DNA of 64,000 bases, from contig QNGE01002746.1 of the NCBI GenBank assembly GCA_008508345.1, positions 1-64,000 on the forward strand. Direction: 5' to 3'. Positions 46,187 through 59,234 of the stretch are shown piece by piece (the first letter of the stretch is position 1; every line of letters starts with the position of its first letter). Made by a program: the position numbers and the translations under genes. The DNA is from Paragonimus westermani (lineage: Eukaryota > Platyhelminthes > Trematoda > Plagiorchiida > Troglotrematidae). The notes below the pieces were generated by a model that worked only from the letters and a program-made list of their open reading frames with translations, was not told the origin of the DNA and did no database searches.

Positions 46187-49100
46187 GTATTTGACTTGCT
46201 GATGCGATATTTCTTTGTCTGATTTTTTCCAGTCCATTTTTTCTGAACGTGTTACGGCTTTTCGTAATTTTCTTCACTGCGTCATTCTTTTCATTCTCTA
46301 CATGCTGCATCTGTTCAATACTTACAATGTCTTCAAATGTTTAAACCACTGTGCTTCGACGTATATGCAATGACCCTCAGTTTTCCATGCACACCGCTAC
46401 TAAACGCAGTTGCCGACGCACTTGCAAAGCATCTATTTATGCAACTTCAATCCTGTTTTCTTCACTTTTTGTGCCGACTTCTCTTCTCTTGCTCATGCAT
46501 ATGAGCGTGTTTCTAGTTTACTAGATATGCTTATGCAGTGTTTATTTATTTGTCAGGTACACTAGGACCTTTTTTGACAGTGACTCTGAATTACCCCAAC
46601 TTACTCTGCGTAGTCTGACGAAGTTCCAAATAATGTTATCACGGTGCAGCACTGTTAGTAGGGATGTCTATGTGTCGTATAGCTGTAAATGTGTTTATCG
46701 CATCGTATGCACGACATTTACTTGGAACAATCAAACCGACCAGTCTGATGTAAGCTGAATTCTCTGAGCTAGACTACATGTGTATCATGTGTTCTCATAG
46801 TTTGCTTCCTAGACAGTGGCTTCGACGCCATCAGAGATAAGACTGGATCGATCTTCATCTGTGTATCTCTAAGCGATAAACCACCAACAATTGCATCAGC
46901 GTACACGAAGAGCTTCAGCTGGTTCACTGGAAGGCACTGTAGCAAATGGGTTCTTTTTCATTTGTTCATAATCAAATTGCTTACAGCAGAATTATTATAT
47001 AGGAATTATTACACCTCTCAGATGAATGCCAAGCAGTTTGCATCGTCTGCTGAGTTTATGAATGGCGAATAAACAGCATTACACTGTCAGAATTATATCA
47101 GACCCACTGTAGCATTCGCTTCGAATTAGAACCTGAATGACCATACGGCTTTGCTTTCTTAGGTGCATGTGTGCTTCGTTGGCTGTTTGAGCACTAACAG
47201 TATAGAAGAATACATAGGAAGAACACATGACACAGTCGATAATCCATTTTCATGGCTTTGTGCTGTTAACTCACATGCTGCCTGATTAGGAAAGCTTTGT
47301 AACACTGCTCCAATGTTACCACCTACGAGGGACGAATAGTCTTCTGAAGTTAATTCGTAAGACATTGCTTTCTGCGCAGTTTATCAACATAAATGTGGTT
47401 ATTCCTAAACTAGCTACGATGCGCCTTTCATCTCTCGCTCCCATCCGAAATTATCGCTTTGGTTTATCACAAAGACATTAACTATTACAAATCAAACATC
47501 ACTCACAACTGAACGCAACTTTCACACTCCCATAGATGTTTTTCTTCAATCCCTTATGCCTGCCAAAATCCCGTATCACTTAATAAGTTTCATAATATTG
47601 TTGGACACTACTTTGCCGCACATTTGGGGTGGGTTTTTACCTCAGTCTTATCGATGCCCTTACGTTTCGAAGACAATTTGCATGTTGATGTCACCCTATT
47701 CTGTGTATTCCAGCCTCGTTATTCGTGTGGTCCACGTTACAAGGCTACACAACTTTAGCCCTATTGAATTCGAGAGCATCACCCAAACTTGCTGAATGGC
47801 AGACCGACTATAACTTGCTCACGTGTGTTTGCTTCACACTTGGCTGAGTTCAACCACTCCGCCAACTTATTCTGACACTTCCACCGGGTCTATTGTTTTT
47901 TGGTGTTTTCTCCAGACAGGCGATATTCTACTCATCGTTAAGATTATCCCTATTGATCTGTTTACTCTTCCGTTCCGTATCCAAAATAAACTTGTGGTGA
48001 TGGGTTTCTGACTTGAACACCAGTCAGCTGATCGTAGCCATCGCATTCACACTGGTGACCTTTCAACTAACACTGTCTGTAAAGAAGCTCTAGACTCAGG
48101 TTTCGTCCTTGTTAGGGCTGGTTATTAATGAGCTTTGAAATTCGACCATACTTTCGTGTCACAGCTGTATTGATTACTGTACTACTGATATCTCCTTAGA
48201 CCCGACCGAAATTTCACATCCAAACACTCAACCACATTCGCTTGTGAGTGATGTTTAGGTTGCACGATCGCTTTCAGGTAAGGCATAGTATCTGTTCTGT
48301 TAATTTCAGCTAACAGCTTCACGTTCAGTTAAACTCGTGAAAATCGTTGAAGTCGCTGAACGGTGTCTTAATTTTTGATAAGTGGTACCGGATGTTGGTT
48401 GATATAAAATGAACAACACCCACGATTGATCACAGCTTCCGCTTTCTTGTGGACTTGGATGGTATCTTCATAAACGAAACACTATATTCAGGTTTAGTCC
48501 TTATGCAAGTTCGTTTGTATCTTTCTAAAGTGATGACAAAAGTCCATGTGAATATGAAGGCCACGATGTTGGAGCTACCATGACCATTAGCTGATAACCC
48601 TGATGCGCATAGTTCACTCACCTGTATTGCATAGTTCTTATGCTGCATTGGTTAGACACTACTTTCCATATTTGGACACAGGTACGATTATATAATTGTG
48701 CCACTTATACTTTTCAAACCAGCTCATCGTGGCATGTTCTTTAGACTTCTAATAACAAAATCCCCATCCGAGCAGCATTGGCATACTGTACCCTATTTAG
48801 CTTGATGGTGAATTACCGGAAAGTGGATTGTCTCCCGCACCGTCATCTTGCAAACAGTATGCTTTACTGCTGTTACTTAGCATATTAAACGTAGCTAGAG
48901 AAAATGGACTTTTTAGTCAGGATTACCACTGTAACTGCTGACATGTCTTACTATCTTGAAATTTAGGTTTCCCGCTTCACGTTACAATGTTTGCCGCCGT
49001 ATGGCACACAAGTTCTCACGACGATTGAATACAATGAAACTGCTAACGTCTAGACTGGAACGGTATCCTCCTGATTCTGACTAATGGTTAGGGCTAGCAC

Positions 49101-49753
49101 CACTGAACTACTGGTCAACTCGTGTGCAACCCCATGGGACTGCTGACTGCATTGTGCGTCGTTGGCTCAGCAACGTACCTTCCAGCCTGTTTGAGCCGGT
49201 TTGGTCTTCAGTGGTTCGCTTGTGGTCACCAGAAAGTCGGCGTTAACTCTCTTGCTGAGGTCAACTGATGCAAAAAGGCATGCTCGTAATAGCGTTAGCC
49301 AATATATGGCACCTACGTGGCAGTTTCAGCGAATTGCTCACCTTCTTTATTTCGTCCGCTGAATCGTACTGTCCGGTCTGTCAACCGGTGTTGGCGTGGT
49401 TGTGATCACCATTGATATATATGCTCGTTTTGCCGCACATCGCTTATTCGTTTACTCTCTGTCGCCTGTAACGTACGTTAACTGGCCTTGAAAACTGCAA
49501 TTCTCTACCATCTTTTTTTCGAAGATTACTACAGGGTTCGCATGGGTGTGCGAATAATGGAGTGTGATTCACACGATACTAAAAGATTCTGAGAAACCAA
49601 AGTCGTTCTTTAGATTCCTGGAAACTTTTTGGCTTTAGAGATCTGCGAAAACAAAATTCTTCCTTGGATTTTCTTCGGCATAACCTTAGCAATAGTTACC
49701 ATATTTTCGGTTTTCATTGCCATATGATAGTCACCAGTTGGTCCCCTCTTCAG
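46187..49753. other. No firm gene; possible intron with a tiny exon at 47916
   Basis: Mostly featureless. At 47916, after a ggtgttttctccag acceptor, a short phase-0 stretch reads TGDILLIVKIIPIDLFTLPF before a gtggtg site at 47994. It looks like a membrane segment but is too short to claim. No frame above 80 codons elsewhere. Confidence 0.35.
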
Positions 49754-49954
49754 CTGGTTGTTCCCTCATTGTTCCTGCTTATTATGTTTAACAACTACCG
49801 ATTTAACGTCGACTGCCACGAGTTGAACACCACTCACAGTTGCAGCTTATGCATTCGGCTATGCCTTTCCGCCTGGCGCACTTCGGAAGGGTGCACTAGA
49901 CTCGAATTTGACTGTGGCGTTCAGTTTATTTGGTTGGTTCTCATCATCATATAT
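49754..49954 (+). CDS. Candidate exon 1 of a phase-consistent series, membrane protein
   Basis: 201 bases begin after a tggtcccctcttcag acceptor and end at TAT|gtaagt, phase 0 at both ends. The peptide has a hydrophobic segment (LVVPSLFLLIMF), a loop of about 40 residues with several Cys (FNVDCHELNTTHSCSLCIRL onward) and a second membrane segment (VQFIWLVLIIIY). The Cys-bearing loop between two membrane spans suggests an extracellular loop. It joins in frame to the exon at 50096. Family not recognised. Confidence 0.42.
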
Positions 49955-50095
49955 GTAAGTTTAAATGATGTTTGGATTGATTTGTGAGTCTTTTAAGCAA
50001 ATTTAGAGAATGTTTATGAATGTTGAAATGACTGTAATCTACAAACCCTGTATTAGTGTGAATTATGCTTTTGACGTTCAACCCGTTATTCGCAG

Positions 50096-50397
50096 AGTTC
50101 TCAGGATGATGTGCTCGTTCCGTGTATGATCGCTATCTGTCTGGGCATATTGCACACGCATATAACGGCCGCCCACGGTGCACTCAACAGTGGTTCTTCT
50201 GTCGGTCATGACCATTTGGATGCCAAATCGTCTTCCCTGTACCATCATTTTTCTGTGTGCCCACGCACATCTGAGCACCAGGTGTGCAATGTGTTTAACG
50301 CTTCGCCAGCTACCATTCGCCTAGGCGTGACAACTCAGCCACCGACGGATGAAGGTCGATCGCGTATGCAACCTGGTGTTGAAGACGTCAAACGCTT
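50096..50397 (+). CDS. Candidate exon 2, membrane segment then hydrophilic loop
   Basis: Acceptor options cgcag|AGT at 50096 and ctcag|GAT at 50105 are both phase 0. The donor is CGCTT|gtaagt at 50397/50398, phase 2. The peptide starts SSQDDVLVPCMIAICLGILH (one membrane segment) and then becomes His/Ser-rich and polar, ending GVEDVKRL once spliced. The TT left at the end is completed by the first G of the next exon to give Leu. That frame-preserving junction is good evidence for a real intron. Confidence 0.5.
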
Positions 50398-52043
50398 GTA
50401 AGTCTGGTCTATGTGGATAGTTGTTAACATAACGACAACTGACAGACAGCCAGATGTGGGTGTATGAGAGCTTTGCGTTTCCCTAGTAACATATTTAGGA
50501 GTCCCCACAGATAACCGGTTTTTGGGATCAATTGATTAAAGATGGTATTGAAAATCACCAACAGTCGTAGCTGATGGTACTCGGACTGTTGACCTCGGTA
50601 TTTCTCTTACTACTTTCTTCCACCCTCAGATTTTGTCACCTTTCTGTTCTCTTATGACTTTCCGTATCTGTTCTGCTTAGCTGGTATCGCAGCTGCCTTG
50701 TAATTCGTTTAGCGTTGGTTACATAACTAGCATCAACTGTGTACGATTCATTACGTTAGCTAACAAACTGGTTACAGGAATAGGAGTTTGATGTAAACTG
50801 GGAAGTTCGTGCAAGTGTAAGGAGGTAGGTTTCAAAGGACCCAGCTGAAATGGGTAATTCTCCACATAAAATGGGCACCGGTGTACTCAATCCATTTTTG
50901 TCATTTGATACACTTGTATGGTTGTTTCATCTCTAGATGCCAGAATGTACCTAGGTGAGCCTCAAGGTCACCCTGTTCCCAAAGGTGTTTCTTTGTGAAA
51001 CAGTCCGGAGAACGCAACAAGCGATACTCTATCAGTGCTGAATCTAGTGAATAGAATGGACGAGATTAGGCTTTGGTACTCAGCTAAAACAATTCTCATT
51101 AGTAATAACAATAATATTGTTATTAGTAATACAATTCTTGAAAGGTTGTTTTAAAAAATTCCGGGCTGGCGTGGGATTTCTGTTTATCAGTCTTGGTTAG
51201 TGCTTTACAGTGCGTCTGCGCTTTGTTTGTTGCTCTGTCACAGAACATTTTAATCGATTAGTACGACAGCAGGCCATCAGAGTGTAGTCCCGGTCCGTTT
51301 TGATATCGTTTAGGAAAGTTACTTTTCATCAAGCCATTGCACTAAGCTTATCATGTTGTACATCTGTTTATCCTCACAGCTAATTAGGCTTGATCGTTCA
51401 TACTTATTTCACAGTGGCAGTGAAACGCATCTTCATCTGAACCTTCACCAGTTCAGACGATGCGCACTACTCTAGCCTTTTGTGTATTGTGCTTAACCGA
51501 CTCCACATTATATTGGGTGAAACGCCAATTTATGCGGGTTCCGTTTAGATTACATTACCAGTTCTTTCGGACGACCTTGTCCGTAAATTAGGGCGAACTT
51601 ATTATGAGATCATCCTCGAGTTTCACAACTCCAGGTCCGAACCCTTGCAAGCTGTTACTGAATTGTTCTTTCTCTCGGCCCATCTTCGCCAATAGCTGCT
51701 CGTATGTTTCCATCTATCTTTTTCTTGATGCCTTCTTTTCAACTCGTAAAGTGCAAGAGATGGTGTCACATTATCAGGCTAAAATATATGGGAAATGCTT
51801 TTGGCATACAGCAATTTCGCGTTTCACTGAAAAGTCAGCGTGTTTAACCGTGTACAACACTTTCGGATGCTTGTGTATAACAGTAAAAGACAGGACTTCA
51901 AAGTCGATTGCCACGAAATAGTCGAAAACTGTTAAGATGATCTAATGATTTGATATTTTCTTCTCGTGTTAGTTTGGTTGCTTGAAAAGTTATGTTCTTG
52001 TCCACCCTACGAGTAGCGGTAACAACTGGGTGTTTTCTTACAG

Positions 52044-52824
52044 GTCGGCAGCTTCCGAGCATGTGTCGGAGTTGGGCGAACTAGATCCCTGCTTACCCGA
52101 ACAACCTTCCATCCCCAATCGTCATTCAGTTCTGTCCACAGACAAGCACCCTTCGCCGGTGACCGATCGAGTTGTCACTACCATTTTGCCTGCTGATCTA
52201 TCTCTCTATGTGAACCAGTCAGTCGCTCTGGAAAAGGCCCACCTCGACAACTGGTGTACAGAATCTGATTTCCGTCCTTCGCATTCCATTCGCGAAAAAC
52301 GACGACGAGGTTCGATGGATGCGAACATACTGTGTGTTACGGATCAGTCCGGTTCAAGTGACTGGAGCACGTTGAATGAACAAGATAAAGCTCCAGTTTC
52401 TCCTCCAGTTACAAATAGTAGGGATTCATCAAGACAAGACGGATTTTGGACATCACACTCGCCTGGGCGCATTCTTTGCGAGAACGGTAGTTTGGGACAG
52501 CTGATAAACAGCCGTGGCAACGATGCCCACCTCGAAGAGGGTGATTCCGATGTTCGTGTTATAGAGCCAACCACCGACCTACCTGAAACCAACGGCCCTC
52601 AAAAAGTTCATCTCACCAACGCACGCGATGACGGTTATGTTTCTGCTCTTTCGCAGCCATTGGCCTATGACGTGTTTTCATCTGACACCACAGACCCACA
52701 TCATCACTCTTTATTCGGTACTCTTGTCACCGACTCGATTGTACTGAAGTCTCTTTCTGTTAATAGTGTCAATTCCTCCATGTCGGTCGTATTGCCAACA
52801 TACCCTTCCATAAATCAAAACGCA
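52044..52824 (+). CDS. Candidate exon 3, long disordered serine-rich region
   Basis: 781 bases after a gtgttttcttacag acceptor, ending at ACGCA|gtgagt, phase 0. It is the longest stop-free stretch in the window outside the gap (260 codons here). Its composition is unlike chance: rich in Ser, Asp, Pro and Thr, with charged patches (SIREKRRRGSMD, which could be a basophilic kinase site, and HLEEGDSDVRV). It looks like a cytoplasmic disordered tail. It continues exon 2 in frame and is followed in phase 0 by the exon at 53598. No known domain seen. Confidence 0.6.
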
Positions 52825-53597
52825 GTGAGTTATTGATACATTAGTTTGGCTTGGTCTGTTTTCCAGAAAGTGTTTTCATGACTAATGATTTATTTTTGAA
52901 ACATGTACGTTACAAACTGTCTCAATGTTTGAACTTGTCCCTGTCATTTTCTATTTAAAGCCTTTCAGATCGTTCTACACCGCTCGTACGACGTCATGTG
53001 TATCCTTCGCTCCATTTGACACTAAGCACCAAGATAGGCTTTTCCGGAGAACTATGTTGCCACTTTTGAAACGTTCTGTAGGCAACCCTCCGGTTTGAAT
53101 ATGACATGTGGAAGTTTGTCGCCGGATTTTGGCGCCCCAAATGGTTTTCGGCGGCGTTTGCCAGCCCCAATTTTCTTTTCAATTCCACGTTAGACTGGAT
53201 TGTGTAGAACGTTCTGATGAACCGTGAACACAAGGTGTAGAAGTGTCATCAGCTGAGAGAATTCGTGTGTTGACCTAATCGTCCTATCCATCTTCGATAC
53301 TTCACAGACAACTCGAAGTATCCTTGACCGTTTCAGTCAATTGTTTTCTTATGACCCCTTTGTCTGCATTATGAACTTAGCAACAGCATGCGTTCACCCT
53401 TTGTGGTGAGATAGTCGAGTTGTGTTAACTATAGTAGAGTGCCTGATAGGATCAAGAATGGCACAGTGGGAGTCTCGATAGCATTTGCCGACTAAAACAG
53501 TTTTTGGTAATTAAATAACCGTGCTTACGCTGGATATAGTATTCCACTGTACGAACAGCCTTCTTTTGCTCCTGCGAGATCTTGTCAGTTCGCGCAG

Positions 53598-53822
53598 GCT
53601 TTTTTGGACTGTGTGTTTCAATCATCGGTGTCTCCTAAGCCTCTGCCACGTGTGCTTGAAGCATCACGTCAGCTACAATCTTGTCCATCATCGTATCTTC
53701 AGCAGAGTGTTCCGGCCACTCAGCATACCGGTCTTGGTCCAAAGGATTTGATAGCCCAGACACACTACGTATTCCAGTACATGACTTATCATATCGTGCC
53801 CTATCTGCATGTACTAAGATAG
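53598..53822 (+). CDS. Candidate exon 4, possibly terminal
   Basis: After a cagttcgcgcag acceptor the phase-0 frame reads AFLDCVFQSSVSPKPLPRVL and continues polar to a TAG at 53820. There is no strong donor in frame; a weak site is CAT|gtacta just before the stop. If that donor is used the chain could continue to the phase-0 exon at 60577; otherwise it ends here. No AATAAA follows closely, so the 3' end is undecided. Confidence 0.38.
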   Translation, partial: AFLDCVFQSSVSPKPLPRVLEASRQLQSCPSSYLQQSVPATQHTGLGPKDLIAQTHYVFQYMTYHIVPYLHVLR

Positions 53823-55860
53823 AAGCGGCAGTTCAGAGGTATCGGCCTCAGCTATGAATGGTTTGTCGTCAATGTTAGTCTTAGGGTTTTCCAGACAGAT
53901 ATCCAAGTGACAGCGAACCTCTGGTTGGTAATACTCTTGAGCTCTGTGAACAGTCGTGATCACTGACGTTCCTGTTGTGAGCTACAATGTTCCTTAAACT
54001 AGTTTTTCTCAATACTTCAATTGCTCCGATCCACGCGTTTCCCCCACTTTTCACATTCATTTCTACCCTTTAGATGTTGTCGCATTGATGCTGACTCTTG
54101 GAATTTGTTAGGTGTCAACTGTCTACCCTACATACTGCATAGCAGAGACTATACATGTCGTTACTGAATGGATTACTGTTTTTGTCCAACGCCCTTACGC
54201 ATGTGTGCGAAATTTGAGCTTTCAGTCTTTCTACCACAAGTTTAATGGAGATTCGTGCAAGTTTATGTAGACCAACTGGTGTAGTATTGTCTATTCATTG
54301 TAGGGTGACTGATTCTCATCCGGGTTACGCAGCATGCCGCTATCTAGACCAGCATGTCGAAGCTGCGCAAAGCCTGTCCGGGATTAAAATAGCCAAATTT
54401 TGGCTGCTAATCGAACGGCCCTGAGCCTACTCCTTCGTTTCCCCGTCTATTCTTGACTAGGTTCAGGAAACCAGACAGTAGTCATTTCACACGTCGCCTG
54501 TGGTCTGATGTAATGCGATAGTCGCTTGCCACCTGAAATCTTATGCAGCTCCCATAGTGACGCATCCTATTACTACGCTTTGGTGGAACTACCTTAACTT
54601 AATTTCTCGTTCTGATCGATATTCCGGTCTATGTGGTTGATTGAGTTGTGAAACTGTCTGTTGTGACCAAATATCCTTTGTATGTGCACTGATTGGTCGT
54701 TGACCAGTTTTTGTTGTTGCACGCTACTGACAAATTGTCTTTTCCTTGCAACACATCGAACGGTCGCTGCTGATGTTGCTTGGACCTTGCCTTCTTGATA
54801 GCACTTTGCTAACAATGTCATCAGGAGTGTGACTTATTACCTTCGCTGTGTAATATTGCATCACTTTTCCGTGCTTTTTAACGTGACAGTTTGGTGTGGA
54901 ATTTAAAAACATTCTTAACGCGTATTACACACACAGTACCTTCGGGTCAGCCGCACCTAGCTGACGGTAGGGGGATCTCATAGTACCGCAGCTGTTTCAC
55001 CTAAAAGAGGTTGCGAATAGGAAACTCATCGTTAAATAAGACGGTTGGCCTGGTGGTTGTTTTCTTCATCCGTTACACCTCTGTCTTATCATGGGCTGTA
55101 GTCGGTAGATCACGCTGTGTACGTGACACTCGAGTCCCAACTAGGGTGAAGCAGCAATAATGAACCGTTTTGCTGATTTTCACTGAGACAAACTACCCAT
55201 AAGAACCCGTCAACCCTTCATGATGCTGTGGTACAGGTTTGACGTCTTGTAGTTCAGTCGAAACTGACCGGCCAGTTTCACGCCTTTTTGCAACCTGGGT
55301 GCTCACGTTCTCTCGGGATGATGGAAAACTGTGCGAACTACCGGATTTATCCGGAATGAAGAATTTTTGCCACCGCAGTGCCACTATCGCCTCCACTCTC
55401 TATCAATGCAATGGAAAAACAAGAGTTAAATACATTCACAGAATGGACTGCTCATTCTAGCACCCATGAGCCGTCACTCCGCTCTGATTGAAATGAAGGT
55501 ACTGATCCTCAATCAACGTGTCAAGTTTACTGTTGGCATACCGGCATTCTCGCGCTTGCGCACCCATAATCAAAATCCGGAGCCCAAACCATTTCACGAG
55601 GAATATCACCTAAAAAGCTTACGCAAAAAGCGGTCCCCCTAATCTAATCAGAGGTAGCCAGCGGTTCCGATACACCGATGTAACCACAGTCCTGCTTCCT
55701 GGCACAGGATGTAAACACATTTCAGATCAAATCGGTCGGTCCATCCAGTGTTCTGACCGCCACCACCCGTTATCGGCAATATCGACCTGTTGACAAGCCT
55801 CGACGTTTACAAGGCGACGTGGGGCTGGGATCTGGCATTCATCAATGAGTGCAAATGGAC
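53823..55860. other. No recognisable gene
   Basis: Short frames of up to 75 codons on both strands (for example 54594-54821 minus and 55239-55460 plus), none recognised. The last 350 bases are richer in GC than their surroundings and lead into the inverted repeat; they may belong to the same mobile unit. Confidence 0.4.
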
Positions 55861-56791
55861 GGATTGTGCCATCATAATAATTTTTGACCAAACGGTTCAC
55901 AACAGAAAACTACATTCATGAACAAATCAGAGTTACATACTAGTGGAAGACTAACAATTTTCCTTAGGAACGAAGAAGCAATATACTGTGTTTCTAGGTT
56001 TACCGCACCATTTGTGGACTCCGACCTAACGTTGTATAACCGTGTTGCCGAAATGCTGGACGGCACATGACATACCGCAGCTTTGTGGCGTCCTAGTTAA
56101 GCGGAATTCACTTCATGCCAGTGTGTTTTTCTACCATAGTTTAACCATGAATTAGTACGACAATGGAAGTAGCTTCTTGTGTCATCGAGAGACATGGACA
56201 GCCAAGTCGAAAATATGTGTTAAATTTGACTGGTTTGTTCTCTTGGTTCAATTGTACAGCACAAGAAACATCCTCAATATCCGCAGCTGTTTAATCTAAA
56301 ATGACGCATTATCCTCTTGATCGCAGTCCAACAGTGTGCTCTGATTCCAGCATGATAGTTCGTCCAGTTCAAGTGGTACATAGCATTTTTCTAGACAAAT
56401 CTGGTGTAAGAGAACAAACCAGCCGAATTTAACACATATTTTCGACTTGGCTGTCCATGTCTCTCGATGACACAAGAAGCTACTTCCATTGTCGTACTAA
56501 TTCATGGTTAAACTATGGTAGAAAAACACACTGGCATGAAGTGAATTCCGCTTAACTAGGACGCCACAAAGCTGCGGTATGTCATGTGCCGTCCAGCATT
56601 TCGGCAACACGGTTATACAACGTTAGGTCGGAGTCCACAAATGGTGCGGTAAACCTAGAAACACAGTATATTGCTTCTTCGTTCCTAAGGAAAATTGTTA
56701 GTCTTCCACTAGTTTGTAACTCTGATTTGTTCATGAATGTAGTTTTCTGTTGTGCATCGTTTGGTCAAAAATTATCATGATGGTACAATCC
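55861..56791. repeat. Near-perfect 383-bp inverted repeat with 165-bp spacer
   Basis: The arms are 55861-56243 and 56409-56791. Comparing one arm with the reverse complement of the other I count 7 differences in 383 positions (about 98% identity), clustered at the two ends. The outer ends read ggattgt(g/a)ccatcat. The same 64-codon frame appears in both arms on opposite strands because of the inversion; it has no recognised domain. No clear target-site duplication flanks the unit. It could be a foldback transposon, a recent inverted duplication, or an assembly artefact. Confidence 0.93.
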
Positions 56792-59091
56792 AATTCTCAA
56801 ACCAACGTAACTGTCTGCCTATTCCCGACAGTTTCAACTACTGACTCAATGCGCATCTTAAGGAAAACACGACGTCTTCATTTTAGCTAATATTAATCCG
56901 TATGCAAATATGCCTATATGGTATATCACAGTGATTCTCGTACTGTTTACCCGAATAGCACTACTGTTGTTTTTGGCTAACAAGAGAAAATCGCGGATTG
57001 ATTGTTTCAACTGCTGAACACCAAAATTGGGAATTGCTAATACTGTTGAATTCTTTGTCCTAGGCCACAAAAACCTTACTCGAGTTTGAACGGCGTCATC
57101 TACGGAACATGCAACCTTGCATCTTTTTGGTGCAAACGTCTAACACTTGTTGCTTTAAGGTTGGTTTTCTGAAAGAATAAACTGGCCACAATTATCAGAC
57201 ATGTTACCACAAAAGAAGCCTGGGGTAATACCGTCTTCGTCCACAGCGGAAACCGACAGGATTCGACAGGCAGCTCAATTAAACACTGGGAACCAATCAG
57301 CCCTCGGTTCAGTTGATAATGATGCGACTTGGCTTTTACTCACACGTTTCATCATGGAGTTTCACCTTGCGAAAGTGAATGAGGGAAACTTTTAACGCGC
57401 TGTGAATTTTGTGTAGCAAATTTGTCCGATAAACCGATCTTGACTGAGGATATCATTTTCTCGAACGAGGCCGTATTTTCACTTTGTTAGTGGTGTTATT
57501 GCGAAAAATGAAACCTGTTAAGCTTAAAGGAATCCATGTGTGATAAAAGGGGCACCACAGTTTTCAGCACGAGGTTGTGATGTGTTTTGGGATGCACAAT
57601 ACCACACTCTTGTCTATACTTTTTCTAGGGTATACCCATTAGTTCCACCTAATCCAGCTGTACCTAAGTTGGTATTGTTAAGTTTGAAAACCTCGGTTCC
57701 CGTACAGCGTGGTTACACATGCCTACAACAGGGTGAGACATCTATATCCTTCAGAAAGCCGGCACTGCTGGTTGGACGGCGTATTTCTGAATAGGTGGAG
57801 TGGAACTGGCGGATCAATCCCATCGCTCCGAAGTTCCTCTGTTTGACAGCTGATTGCATTCCTTGAAAGTATGTACAATTCATGTACACGTGGATGTTAC
57901 TCACATTTGCAACACTTTTCACACCGGTTTGTAGTGGTGTGGTACGCATGCGGTGGACACCATAACAAGTATAGGAGGTTTTGAAACAGTCCCTTATCAA
58001 AGGGACAGCATGCAGCAGCGACTCAGTACGCTATGATTGTTACTGAGGTAGGTAGTCAAGCGATAGAATGATATTGTTGTCATCTATTTCTGTTCTTTGT
58101 GGTCCATTGTTTACCTAAACAGGCCAAGACTGTTGGCTGTGAATAGCTTTTATGACCGTTGAGGACTTGCACAACGCCGCTCTGTATGCATGAGTGCACG
58201 TAAATTCCGCGATGAATTATGTCACTGCCAAGTTTTGTTTATCATTACTTTTGTTTTCTTTCAAGACCCAGCACATTCATTCTTTGAAGTTAAGCTACCG
58301 GTCCGCTATTTAAGTTACGTTATCAAAATTTGAGCATGAATATTTTGTATTTTCAAAAAGTTAGTGGAGGACGCCGGAAAAAAGGCCACGATAATACTAT
58401 CAGCCAACATTACGAGTTTTTTTCCTTAAAAGTGGTATCTTTTGTGATCTGTTGTGCCACGCTTCAGTGTACTCTTGAAACAAGCGTAGTCGGATTCAGA
58501 TCACTCCATTATTGTCCGTGAATGACCTTCAAATCAAAAGTGGAGCAATATTCACTGACATTTTTGTACTTGCTGGATCGGAATTCTCCAGAGATTTTAG
58601 ATTGGGTTTTTATTTGGGCTATAAGATGACAAGTTCACCAGGTGTAATCCGTTTAGTGGCCGTCATCCTTTTTGCGAAGTTTGACACACACTGAAACACT
58701 ATGTTGTCAGAAAGTGATGATAAAAATCCTATCTAATGTTCTGATAGCATTGGGATCTCGTTTTCTGTCTGCTATGGTGTGTTCATTCACGCCCATCTAT
58801 GTCATTGCACCACACATTATTACTAGCTTCATTTAATTTTTTTCACCACATCACGTCACCTTTTTAAGACCATGTGGATTTTGCTTCCCTTCGTGGGAGA
58901 CCTCCCGCGGGAACCTCTGTCTGCGCTTACATATCACAATTTTTCTCTTCGGTATCCTTGAAACGAGACACTCTGCCCGCCTCATACTGGGTTGCGTTGG
59001 TTTAATGGAAGAACAGTTAGCTTCGCATCTCTCAGCGTTCAAAGGGAGAGTGGTGCATGGTTTTTTTTATCCTTCTTGTCGAATCACTTAC
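56792..59091. other. No firm gene
   Basis: Frames at 57201-57395, 57540-57794 and 58330-58694 are open but unassignable. The first follows an attatcag acceptor, but it ends in a stop and matches no neighbouring phase. Confidence 0.4.
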
Positions 59092-59234
59092 TGGATGCTA
59101 ATGTTTTCTTGAGACAATTCTCATATTTGGATCGAGACTGGAATTTGCGTTTGTTTGACTTAGACAGAGTTGACGATCGAGATTTCTTTTCACCACTAGT
59201 CACCTGATCGGATAGGCCTCTTAGAGTACTCTCT
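59092..59234 (-). CDS. Candidate minus-strand exon, basic Ser/Lys-rich
   Basis: On the minus strand a tgtgccccag acceptor precedes 59234 and a strong CCA|gtaagt donor follows 59092. The 143-base block is open and encodes a basic, low-complexity peptide (SGEKKSRSSTLSKSNKRKFQ), starting in phase 2 and ending in phase 1. It could be part of a nuclear or RNA-binding protein transcribed opposite to the plus-strand series. No partner exon was found, so it is tentative. Confidence 0.3.

Noticed and set aside
47916..47993. Cyclic-nucleotide-gated channel S3 segment
   Set aside because: The IPIDLF-like run is short and no S4, pore or nucleotide-binding exon is found nearby.
54980..56305. 12-base string ccgcagctgttt shared by about 54987 and 56281
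   Set aside because: Flanks do not align beyond a few bases; chance or too degraded to interpret.
57199..57398. Possible exon after an attatcag acceptor
   Set aside because: Phase does not fit neighbouring candidates and the frame ends in a stop without a clear donor.
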